This document shows positions 16,863-24,124 of a stretch of DNA of 64,000 bases, one piece after another. The first letter of the stretch is position 1. Every line of letters begins with the position of its first letter. Both the position numbers and the translations under genes were made by a program. Origin of the DNA: Caulobacter segnis ATCC 21756 (GTDB lineage Bacteria > Pseudomonadota > Alphaproteobacteria > Caulobacterales > Caulobacteraceae); the NCBI RefSeq assembly GCF_000092285.1, contig NC_014100.1, positions 3,472,001-3,536,000 of the forward strand. The letters run 5' to 3'. Under the pieces are notes generated by a model. It searched no databases. It was not told the origin of the DNA and worked only from the letters and a program-made list of their open reading frames with translations.

Positions 16863-16876
16863 TTAAGCGAGGTTAA
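16863..16876. promoter_or_regulatory. CtrA-like half-site pair, 6-bp spacing
   Basis: TTAA at 16863 and 16873 are separated by six bases, not the seven of the CtrA consensus, between divJ and the divergent kinase gene. It abuts the longest divJ start. If functional it would overlap one or both promoters. The wrong spacing makes it weak evidence. Confidence 0.35.
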
Positions 16877-16970
16877 CGGCGGACTTCGCTGTGGACGGAA
16901 ACGGAATCGTAAGCGCCGTGAGTCATTGTCCAGCTCCAATCGGTACGGACAGAAGGTCCGGGAGTTCGTA

Positions 16971-17765
16971 ATGCCAGAACCGGCGTCCCTGGACGCATCG
17001 CTTATCGTACCCTTCGCGGACGCTGCTCCGACCGAGCGTCGGACAGCCGCGGAGGAGCGTCGCCGCGCGGCGCTGGACGATCGCAAGCGGTCCTTCCTGC
17101 GTATGGTCAGCCACGAGCTGCGCACCCCTCTGAACGCCGTGATCGGCTTTTCGGAGATTTTGTCGCATGAGCTGTACGGCCCGCTCGGCGCGCCGCAGTA
17201 TCGCGAATACGCCCAGATCGTCCACGAAAGCGGCGTGAAGCTGCTGAAGCTGGTCAACCAGATCGTCGAGATCGCGCGCCTGGAAGGCCACGTCACCGAC
17301 ATCAAGATGACGCCCGAGAGCCTCGACGAGGCCCTGGAAGACGTGATCGAGGGCCTGCGTCCGGAAATCGCCCGCCGCGAGGTCATCATCCACATCATCG
17401 GCCAGGGCGCCCTGCCCCTGGTCATCGCCGACAGCCGGGGCCTGCGCACCATGCTGTCGAACCTGCTTCAGAACGCCGTGACCCACTCGCCGGCCGGCGG
17501 CGTTGTGCACGTCGCCGCGGGCCGGATCGGCGCCGAGGTCGAGGTGACCATCCGCGATCAGGGTCCAGGCGTCGACAGCGCCGAATTGCCGCGCCTGCTT
17601 CAGCCCTTCGAGCAGGGCGGCTCGCCCCTGACGCGGGCGAACGAGGGCGTGGGCCTGGGGCTTCCGATCGTTGATCTGCTGTCGCGCGCCATGGGCGGGC
17701 GGCTGAAGCTCTCGTCCAGCCTTGGCGCGGGCTTCCTGGCGCGACTGATCCTGCAGGCGGGCTGA
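16971..17765 (+). CDS. Soluble sensor histidine kinase
   Basis: 264 residues from the ATG at 16971 with GGGAG 7 nt upstream. There is no membrane segment and no recognisable sensor domain in the 40-residue N-terminal part. HisKA follows with H48 in RMVSHELRTPLNAVIGF, then HATPase with LLQNAVTHSPAGG, DQGPGVDS and GVGLGLPIV. The catalytic region is close to that of the neighbouring divJ (SEILSHELYGPLG parallels its IMRARMFGPLS), so the two probably arose by duplication. It may form or modulate a DivJ/PleC-type circuit. No receiver gene is adjacent. Confidence 0.88.
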   Translation: MPEPASLDASLIVPFADAAPTERRTAAEERRRAALDDRKRSFLRMVSHELRTPLNAVIGFSEILSHELYGPLGAPQYREYAQIVHESGVKLLKLVNQIVEIARLEGHVTDIKMTPESLDEALEDVIEGLRPEIARREVIIHIIGQGALPLVIADSRGLRTMLSNLLQNAVTHSPAGGVVHVAAGRIGAEVEVTIRDQGPGVDSAELPRLLQPFEQGGSPLTRANEGVGLGLPIVDLLSRAMGGRLKLSSSLGAGFLARLILQAG

Positions 17766-17816
17766 TCGCCACGCCACGCTTGCCTTGGAGGGGTGAAGGC
17801 GCCTAAACGCCCGCCC

Positions 17817-18251
17817 ATGACCAACCCGATCAACGCCGCCCTCGACGAACTGGCCGACGAGTTCGAACTGCTCGGCGACTGGGAAGAGCGCTATCGCTAC
17901 GTGATCGAGCTCGGCAAGGACCTCGCGCCGCTCACCGACGCCGAGCGCTCCGAGGAGAACAAGGTGCGCGGCTGCGCCAGCCAGGTCTGGCTGGTCACCG
18001 AGCCCCAGGCCGACGGAACCCTGGCGTTTCGCGGCGACAGCGACGCCCACATCGTCAGCGGCCTGGTGGCCATCATGCTGCGCCTCTATTCCGGCCGCGC
18101 GCCGGCCGACATCGTCGCCTTCGACGCCAAGGCCGCCCTCGATCGCCTGGGCCTTTCGGAGGCCCTGTCGTCACAGCGCTCCAACGGCCTGAAGTCGATG
18201 GTCGGCCGCATCCAGCGCGACGCCCAGGAGGCGCTTGGAAACCTTGGCTAG
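17817..18251 (+). CDS. sufE: Cysteine desulfuration protein SufE
   Basis: 144 residues from the ATG at 17817. SufE accepts persulfide sulfur from the desulfurase SufS for Fe-S cluster assembly. The active cysteine is in NKVRGCASQVWL, and the N-terminal ELADEFELLGDWEERYRYVIELG and the C-terminal LSSQRSNGLKSMVGRI are family hallmarks. Other suf genes are not in the window. The stop overlaps the start of the next gene, suggesting coupled translation. Confidence 0.95.
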   Translation: MTNPINAALDELADEFELLGDWEERYRYVIELGKDLAPLTDAERSEENKVRGCASQVWLVTEPQADGTLAFRGDSDAHIVSGLVAIMLRLYSGRAPADIVAFDAKAALDRLGLSEALSSQRSNGLKSMVGRIQRDAQEALGNLG

Positions 18252-19196
18252 GTATCGCGTCGCCGCCCTTTATCGGTTCACGCGGTTCGAGGATCCGGCC
18301 GCGATCCAGGGGCCGCTCGCCGCCCTGTGCTGTAGCCTGGGCGTGAAGGGCACCCTGCTTCTGGCCCGCGAGGGGATCAACGGCACGATCGCGCGGGCGA
18401 GGACGCCGCCATCGAGGCGGTTCTGGCCCACATTCGCGCCCTGCCCGGCTGCGCCGATCTCGCGCCAAAGACCGCCTGGGCCGAGCGCATGCCGTTCTAT
18501 CGGATGAAGGTGCGGCTGAAGAAAGAGATCGTCACCCTGGGCGAGCCCGACCTCGATCCGACGGATCCAGGGACCTATGTCGCTCCCGCCGACTGGAACG
18601 CGCTGATCAGCGATCCCGACGTCGTGGTGATCGACACTCGCAACGACTACGAGGTCGGCGTCGGCCGGTTCGAGGGCGCGGTCGATCCGAAAACCGCCAG
18701 TTTCTCGGAGTTCCCCGCCTGGTTCCGCCAGTACCGACAAGACCTTGAGGCCGCACGCGCTCCCGACGCGCCGCCTCTGAAGGTCGCCATGTACTGCACC
18801 GGCGGCATTCGCTGCGAGAAATCGACCGCCTTCCTGAAGGCCGAAGGCGTCGAGCAGGTCTTTCACCTGAAGGGCGGCGTTCTCGACTATCTGGAGCAGG
18901 TGCCCGAACCCGAAAGCCTTTGGCGGGGCGAGTGCTTCGTGTTCGACGAGCGCGTCGCGGTCGGGCATGGCCTGGCGCCAGGAACCCACGCGTTGTGTCG
19001 CGGCTGCCGCATGCCGGTCAGTCCAGAGGACCAGGCCTCGCCGCTCTATGTCGAGGGCGTCTCGTGTCCCGCCTGCCATGACCAGCGGACCGAGGAGCAA
19101 AAAGCCCGCGCGGCCGAGCGTCACCGTCAGGCCCTGCATTGCGAGGCTCTGGGCATCGACCATGTCGGCGCGACGTTGCCAGCCAAATCGGGCTGA
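18244..19196 (+). CDS. trhO: tRNA uridine(34) hydroxylase TrhO, rhodanese family (frameshifted as sequenced)
   Basis: TrhO (YceA) makes 5-hydroxyuridine at tRNA position 34 using oxygen. Residues from TTG 18244 (a TTG at 18235 is also possible, behind AGGAGG) read [14 protein letters not shown] to REGINGTIA, then the frame breaks at about 18391-18396. Dropping one of two CG dinucleotides restores [18 protein letters not shown]. The rest (18489 on) holds the rhodanese domain with active cysteine in [12 protein letters not shown] and a C-terminal region with paired Cys-X2-Cys ([15 protein letters not shown]). The break is a duplicated dinucleotide like those in pheT, so a sequence error is likely. 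Confidence 0.85.
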
Positions 19197-19255
19197 ACCG
19201 TTCGCATCGCCCCCGCGTTGACACGGCTCCCCTTCCCTCATCGAGGAGCCGCCCC

Positions 19256-19705
19256 ATGCACACCAACGAAGATCACATCAAGCTCGTCAACGGCCTGGTC
19301 GAGACCACGATCGACAGCGCCGACGGCTATGCCGAGGCCGCCAAGGACGCCGACAACAGCCGCTACAAGGATCTGTTCGAACGTCGCGCCGAGGAACGCC
19401 GCTCGGTCGCCTCGGAACTGCAGGACGAAGTTCGTCGCCTCGGCGGCGAGCCCAAGGACGACGGCACCATCCTGGCCGCCGCCCACCGCGCCTTCCTGAA
19501 CCTGAAGGACGCCATGTCCAAGGGTGACGAGGCCGTGGTCAACGAGGTCGAGGCCGGTGAGGACCACATCAAGGCCAAGTACGAAAAGGCCATGCAGGAC
19601 GCGGACGTCGATCCTCAGACCCGCGCCGTGATCGAACGCGCCTGGACCTCGGTCAAGTCCGGCCACGACCAGATGCGCGACATCAAGCACATGCTGAAGC
19701 ACTAG
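19256..19705 (+). CDS. DUF2383 four-helix-bundle protein (PA2169 family)
   Basis: 149 residues from the ATG at 19256 with GAGGAG upstream. The whole protein is helical, with [20 protein letters not shown], an [20 protein letters not shown] helix, and [20 protein letters not shown]. This is the ferritin-like fold of DUF2383 proteins, often made under stress, with no proven reaction. An intrinsic terminator follows, so it is a single-gene unit. Confidence 0.85.
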   Translation: MHTNEDHIKLVNGLVETTIDSADGYAEAAKDADNSRYKDLFERRAEERRSVASELQDEVRRLGGEPKDDGTILAAAHRAFLNLKDAMSKGDEAVVNEVEAGEDHIKAKYEKAMQDADVDPQTRAVIERAWTSVKSGHDQMRDIKHMLKH

Positions 19706-19723
19706 GCTTCAAGCCGGATCTGG

Positions 19724-19754
19724 AAGGGCGGGGCCGGAAGGTCCCGCCCTTTCT
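19724..19754 (+). terminator. Intrinsic terminator after the DUF2383 gene
   Basis: AAGGGCGGG pairs with CCCGCCCTT around a 10-nt loop and is followed by TTTCTC. It starts 18 bp after the stop codon. Confidence 0.7.
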
Positions 19755-19785
19755 CATATTTGCGTCAGGCGCCGCGACACCGCAT

Positions 19786-20106
19786 ATGAAGACCATGGAA
19801 GACGCGCCGCGCCCCGCCTCCGCCGAACGTCTCGTTCTCGACGAGCGGCAGGTGAACCTGATCGCCAAGGCCCTGGCCGAACCGCGCCGCCGCCAGATCC
19901 TGAAGGAGATCGGCGCCGCCGCCGATCCCACGCCCTGCGGCGACGTGGCCCAGCGTCACCCGATCAGCGCCGCCACCCTCTCCCACCACATGAAGGAACT
20001 TGAGCGCGCCGGCCTGATCCGCGTCTGCCGGCAAGGCAAGTTCGCGTTCATGGCCCTCCAGCGCGACGTGCTGAACGCCTACCTGGCGCAGCTGGCGGAG
20101 ATTTAA
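19786..20106 (+). CDS. ArsR-family winged-helix regulator
   Basis: 106 residues; the start may be either Met (19786 or 19795). The helix-turn-helix core reads [16 protein letters not shown], then [19 protein letters not shown] and a wing ([15 protein letters not shown]). A cysteine in TPCGD precedes the recognition helix, but no full metal-binding motif (such as CVCDL) is present, so it is a non-metal or unknown-signal member. It is followed by a secreted peptidase-like gene 87 bp downstream. Confidence 0.88.
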   Translation: MKTMEDAPRPASAERLVLDERQVNLIAKALAEPRRRQILKEIGAAADPTPCGDVAQRHPISAATLSHHMKELERAGLIRVCRQGKFAFMALQRDVLNAYLAQLAEI

Positions 20107-20193
20107 GCCCGCATCAGCAGGCTCGACCAATGCTTGCCTTCCACTCGCGCTCCCGGCAACCTCAACGCAAGATTGAGGTGGGAGCGATCGTTC

Positions 20194-21798
20194 GTGTCGT
20201 TGGGTCAAAGAGCGGCGTGGGTCGCTGCAGCCGCCGCTCTATGTGCGTGGACAACCTGTTGGGCCCAAGAGGCTGAGACGAACGGCAAGGGCCAGGGCGC
20301 GACCGCTGCGACTGAGCAAACAGGCCTGTGGAGACGCGCCGAAAGCGAGCATTTCGTCGTCTACTCCTCCCAAAGCGAAAATCTGATCCGCCGCTACGTC
20401 GCCATGCTCGAGGACTTCGACAGCCTCCTGCGCCTTCTGCACGGCAAGGTCGACGCTGAAACGCCTCGCAAACTGCCCGTCTATCTGGTGTCGAGCACCC
20501 CAGAGATGCGGCGCGTGTTGCCGGACGCTGTAGACGGTCTGCGAGGCGTCTACCTAACGCCGTTGGAAGACATCTTCGTCGTCGCCATACGCGCAGATAA
20601 CGACCGGTATGACCGCAACAACGGCGACGACGTGGTGCTCCACGAATACACGCACCACTTCGTCGCCCAGTATTTCCCCGCGGGCTATCCCGGCTGGCTG
20701 ACGGAAGGGCTCGCGGAGTATTTCATGACCGTCGACCTTCAGCCGGAAAAGGTGCTGGTCGGCGACTTCAACCGCAGTCGCGGCTATTCCCTCATGAACA
20801 CCAAGTGGGTCCCGATGGCGGATCTGCTGTCGAAAAGGCCTGATCAGGTCGCCGAAAGCGACCGTAACGCCTTCTACGCCCAGTCCTGGTTACTCACCCA
20901 CTACATCTGGAGCGACAGGGACAGACGCTCGCGCATGACGAAATATCTGGACGCCGTACATGACGGCGCTCATCCCATGAATGCCTGGCAAACCGTGTAC
21001 GGCCAGGACGAGAAGACGTTGGAAAAGACCCTGACCGCCTACACGGACAAGCTGTCGGGGCTGGAGTTGAAGCGCACGCCGCCCCCGCCTCCCAAGATCA
21101 CCTTCTCACGCATGCCGGCCGGCGCGGACGATCTGATCCTGGAAGTCCAGCAACTGAAACTGGACATTCCTCCGGCCAAGGGTCCCGCCTTTCTGGCCAA
21201 AATACGCAAGATCACCGCCAAGCGGCCCAACGAGTTCTACAGCCGCCGTGTCATGGCCCGCGCCGAATGCGACCTGGGCGACCGCAAGATCTGCGAAGGG
21301 ATGCTGAAGGGCTTGCTGGACGAACGCTCGCAGGACCTGGAGACCTTGCAGATCATGGCGGCCAGTCGCCTGTCGACGGCGCGGCAGGCGATCCGCGACA
21401 AGGCCAGCCGAGAGCAAGTCCAGGCGATCTACGCTGACGCCGCGAGCTATCTCGGACGGATCCACAAGATCGATCCCAACGACTACATGGCCTTGTTCGG
21501 CTACGCCCAGACCAAGGGGTTCGATGTGGTTCCTTCGGAGAACACGCTGAACGTTATCAGCCGAGCGGCGGAAATCGCGCCTCAAGCGTCCCTGATCCGC
21601 ATGACCGCCGCGCGCCTGTTCATCCAAGCCCGGGAATATGAGGCCGCCTGCGAGATGCTGGCGCCGGTGGCCGGCAATCCCCATGGCGGCGCTCGCGCCA
21701 GGTACGCCGCTCAGTTGATGGCCGAGTTGCGGGACAAGCCCGACGGCGAGGCGCTGTCGGGAGCGCCGCTGGCGAGCGCCTTCGCCGCGAACGGCTAA
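20194..21798 (+). CDS. Secreted gluzincin-like metallopeptidase (DUF1570 type)
   Basis: 534 residues from a GTG at 20194 with GGGAG 9 nt upstream, which puts a signal peptide (QRAAWVAAAAALCAWTTCWA) at the N-terminus. A longer frame begins with TTG 20134. The zinc motif HEYTH is in VVLHEYTHHFVAQYF, with the third ligand candidate in GWLTEGLAEYF, the arrangement of the DUF1570 gluzincins. The C-terminal half is helical and repeat-like, suggesting TPR units. Expected in the periplasm. Substrate unknown. Confidence 0.8.
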   Translation: MSLGQRAAWVAAAAALCAWTTCWAQEAETNGKGQGATAATEQTGLWRRAESEHFVVYSSQSENLIRRYVAMLEDFDSLLRLLHGKVDAETPRKLPVYLVSSTPEMRRVLPDAVDGLRGVYLTPLEDIFVVAIRADNDRYDRNNGDDVVLHEYTHHFVAQYFPAGYPGWLTEGLAEYFMTVDLQPEKVLVGDFNRSRGYSLMNTKWVPMADLLSKRPDQVAESDRNAFYAQSWLLTHYIWSDRDRRSRMTKYLDAVHDGAHPMNAWQTVYGQDEKTLEKTLTAYTDKLSGLELKRTPPPPPKITFSRMPAGADDLILEVQQLKLDIPPAKGPAFLAKIRKITAKRPNEFYSRRVMARAECDLGDRKICEGMLKGLLDERSQDLETLQIMAASRLSTARQAIRDKASREQVQAIYADAASYLGRIHKIDPNDYMALFGYAQTKGFDVVPSENTLNVISRAAEIAPQASLIRMTAARLFIQAREYEAACEMLAPVAGNPHGGARARYAAQLMAELRDKPDGEALSGAPLASAFAANG

Positions 21799-21813
21799 GA
21801 CGCGTCTCCGTCG

Positions 21814-23163
21814 TCAGGCCTGGGTGTTCGGGGCCAGACGCCCCTCAGGGCCGCCCTGCTGGGGCGAAGCCATCGCGCGATCTTTCGACTTCACCCGGCT
21901 GCGGCGCAGGAAATAGAGGCCCGCCAACAGGGTGCACGCCGCGCCCACCAGACTTGTCGCGTAGATGCTGGCCACGAAGAAATTGAGCCAGTCCAGCGCG
22001 ACCATGGCGAAGTTGCGCCAGATCAGCAGGGCAACGCTGCCCAGATAGCCGGAGGCGTCCGCCACATAGATCAGGAAGCCCGCCGTGCCGACTTGCCCGC
22101 TATAGGCGACCATGCGGTCGAACAGCATGGCGTTGAACGGGGTGTAGGCCATGTAGATGCCCGCCCCCGTCAGGATCATCCAGGTCAGCGGCGACAGCAT
22201 GTGCGCCTGGAAGGCCAGGGTCGACAGACCCAGCGTGACGAAGCCCACCAGGATGACGCCATGCATGACCAGAAGGGCGCGTAGATTGTCCCGCACCAGC
22301 ATCACCGCGCCCAGGACGCCCAGCGCGATCACCGCCACCGGCAATTCGCTGGCCGTGAACACGTCCGAGGCCTCGCCAAAGCCCAAGGTCGTCCAGATCT
22401 CGGCGGCGAAGTTGTCGCGGAAGTCCCGCAACGCCGTCAGCAGGATGTAGGACAGCACGAGCAGGACGATCCCTGGGGCGTAGGTCGCCAGGAAGGCGCG
22501 GCGCTGGGCGCTATCCATGGGCTGTCGGCGCACGCGGGCCGCCTCGTCCTCGGCGTTGGGCGGCGGAAGCTGGGTGAGCGCCCAGACCGAAACGGCCAGC
22601 AGGGGCATGAAGACCGCGCCCGTGGCGGCCGGCATCCAGAAGGCCGAGACGTGGATGTCGCTCATCAGCCACTTGCCGACTGACTTCACCACGCCGGAGG
22701 ACAGGATGAAGCTGGCGCAGAGGATGGCGCCCAGCACCTCGGAGGTCCGCCGCCCCTCCATATATCCGAACACCAGTCCCCAGATCATGCCCAGCGGCAG
22801 CCCGTTCAGGAACAAGGCCAGGACGTTCCACGGCGCCGGGATCATCGCGAAGGCCAGCAACGCGAGCCACGAAGCGCCGATCAGCCCGAGAATGGCCGCG
22901 CCGCGGCGCGCGGGGGCGATCTCGGAGATGACCTTGACGCCGATGAACTTGGACGCCGCGTAGCCGATCACCTGAGCCAGGACGAGGGCGATCTTGTAGT
23001 CGATCGCGAAGCTCCAGCCCTCGACCACGCCAAAGGTCGCCGCCGCGAACGGCTTGCGAAAAGCGTACATCGAGAAGTAGGCGCAGAAGCCCGCAAGGCC
23101 GGCGAACAGGGCGAATGCCAGCGGATGAGCGCGCTCGAGCCAGCGCCGAGGACCAGATGTCAT
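21814..23163 (-). CDS. MFS transporter, DUF5690 type
   Basis: 449 residues with about 12 membrane segments. The motif YFSMYAFRKPFAAATF near the N-terminus recalls the glycerol-3-phosphate/hexose-phosphate antiporter group, whose members carry phosphorylated solutes, and the family is usually labelled DUF5690. It lies behind the GntR gene on the same strand, with an operator 26 bp upstream of its start. The setting suggests it imports the phosphonate, its ester, or a headgroup released by the neighbouring phospholipase; this is inference. Confidence 0.82.
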   Translation of the reverse strand: MTSGPRRWLERAHPLAFALFAGLAGFCAYFSMYAFRKPFAAATFGVVEGWSFAIDYKIALVLAQVIGYAASKFIGVKVISEIAPARRGAAILGLIGASWLALLAFAMIPAPWNVLALFLNGLPLGMIWGLVFGYMEGRRTSEVLGAILCASFILSSGVVKSVGKWLMSDIHVSAFWMPAATGAVFMPLLAVSVWALTQLPPPNAEDEAARVRRQPMDSAQRRAFLATYAPGIVLLVLSYILLTALRDFRDNFAAEIWTTLGFGEASDVFTASELPVAVIALGVLGAVMLVRDNLRALLVMHGVILVGFVTLGLSTLAFQAHMLSPLTWMILTGAGIYMAYTPFNAMLFDRMVAYSGQVGTAGFLIYVADASGYLGSVALLIWRNFAMVALDWLNFFVASIYATSLVGAACTLLAGLYFLRRSRVKSKDRAMASPQQGGPEGRLAPNTQA

Positions 23164-23188
23164 GGGAACGCCCCCTGATGAAGCGCTC

Positions 23189-23200
23189 TGGTCTATACCA
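23189..23200. promoter_or_regulatory. Operator O1, TGGTCTATACCA, before the MFS gene
   Basis: A 12-bp inverted repeat (TGGT-N4-ACCA) located 26-37 bp upstream of the MFS start. The identical 12-mer occurs before the phospholipase gene. Its complement, TGGTATAGACCA, is as I recall the site bound by the GntR regulator PhnF of mycobacteria, so the adjacent GntR protein is the likely binder. Confidence 0.7.
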
Positions 23201-23233
23201 TCGACATGTCGGCTCGATGACGCTCCGACGCCC

Positions 23234-23953
23234 CTACCGGACGCGGATGTCCACGCTTACGGTCAGGGCGTCGTGACGCCAGTACTCACGGTCGAACTCC
23301 ACCACATTGCCCTGGGCGTCGTAACAGGTGCGGACCAAGCTAAGGCCCGGCAGACCGGACTTCACGCGCAAGGCCTCGGCCTCGCCGCGCGTCAGGGCGC
23401 AGGGCCGCATGTCGACCTTGTTCCGCGCGACGCCAATGCCATAGACCGACTTCAGGACGCTGGTCAGGGAGCCGTTCAGATCGTGCTCGATCAGGCCGGG
23501 CGCGCGCGCCGCGTCGACGATGATGCTCTCGATCAGCACGGCCCGGCCGTCGATCGAGCGACGCCGGTGGATCCAGTACATCGGCGCGCCCACCGGCCGC
23601 GAGAAGATCTGGGCCAGCACGCCGTCGCAGGCGATCTCGACCTTGCTGAGCGTTTCGGTCTCGGGTCGCCGGCCTTGCGCCTCGACATAGGACATGAAGC
23701 CTTCCCAGCGGGTCGGATCATAGACCACCGGCGGCGGGGAGACGTACCAGCCGCTGCGGTCCTTGCGATAGATGATCCCCTCGGCCTCGAGCTGAAAGAG
23801 CGCCTCGCGCACCGTACCGCGGGCCACGCCGCCGCCGATCTGCAACTGGCGTTCGGACGGCAGCCGCTCGCCGGGCTTGAACTCTCCAGCCGTGATGCGG
23901 GCGGCGATGTCGTCGCGCACGCCGATATACTGAAGACTGTCGGGCTGTTGCAT
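23234..23953 (-). CDS. GntR-family regulator with UTRA domain (PhnF-like)
   Basis: 239 residues. A winged helix (PGERLPSERQLQIGGGVARG, then TVREALFQLEAEGIIYRK) is followed by a UTRA ligand-binding domain (about 85-235; PVGAPMYWIHRRRSIDGRA, REYWRHDALTVSVDIR). UTRA regulators often sense small metabolites such as sugar phosphates or phosphonates. The gene is between the transporter and phospholipase genes, both of which carry the TGGTCTATACCA palindrome, so it probably represses both and the TonB operon until ligand is present. Confidence 0.9.
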   Translation of the reverse strand: MQQPDSLQYIGVRDDIAARITAGEFKPGERLPSERQLQIGGGVARGTVREALFQLEAEGIIYRKDRSGWYVSPPPVVYDPTRWEGFMSYVEAQGRRPETETLSKVEIACDGVLAQIFSRPVGAPMYWIHRRRSIDGRAVLIESIIVDAARAPGLIEHDLNGSLTSVLKSVYGIGVARNKVDMRPCALTRGEAEALRVKSGLPGLSLVRTCYDAQGNVVEFDREYWRHDALTVSVDIRVR

Positions 23954-24088
23954 CGAACGACCTGGCCGGCGGTCGAATCCGCCGGGCGCAAGGATGTGAG
24001 GGGAGGCGCCCCCGGGTCAAGGAACCGATCGGCTTCAAGCGCCTGACATGGCGATGTCATGAAAGGTTCGCGATCAAACGCTTCAATC

Positions 24089-24100
24089 TGGTCTATACCA
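24089..24100. promoter_or_regulatory. Operator O2, TGGTCTATACCA, before the phospholipase gene
   Basis: Identical to O1 over 14 bp (TCTGGTCTATACCA) and placed 25 bp upstream of the phospholipase ATG, in the gap between this gene and the divergent GntR gene. It would block transcription of the phospholipase and could allow autoregulation of the GntR gene. Confidence 0.72.
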
Positions 24101-24124
24101 AACTGGATTTGAGAGGATTGGGTC

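Noticed and set aside
24089..24100. TATACC in the operator read only as a -10 box
   Set aside because: It might contribute to a promoter, but identical 12-bp palindromes with TGGT/ACCA arms at two genes are better explained as operators.
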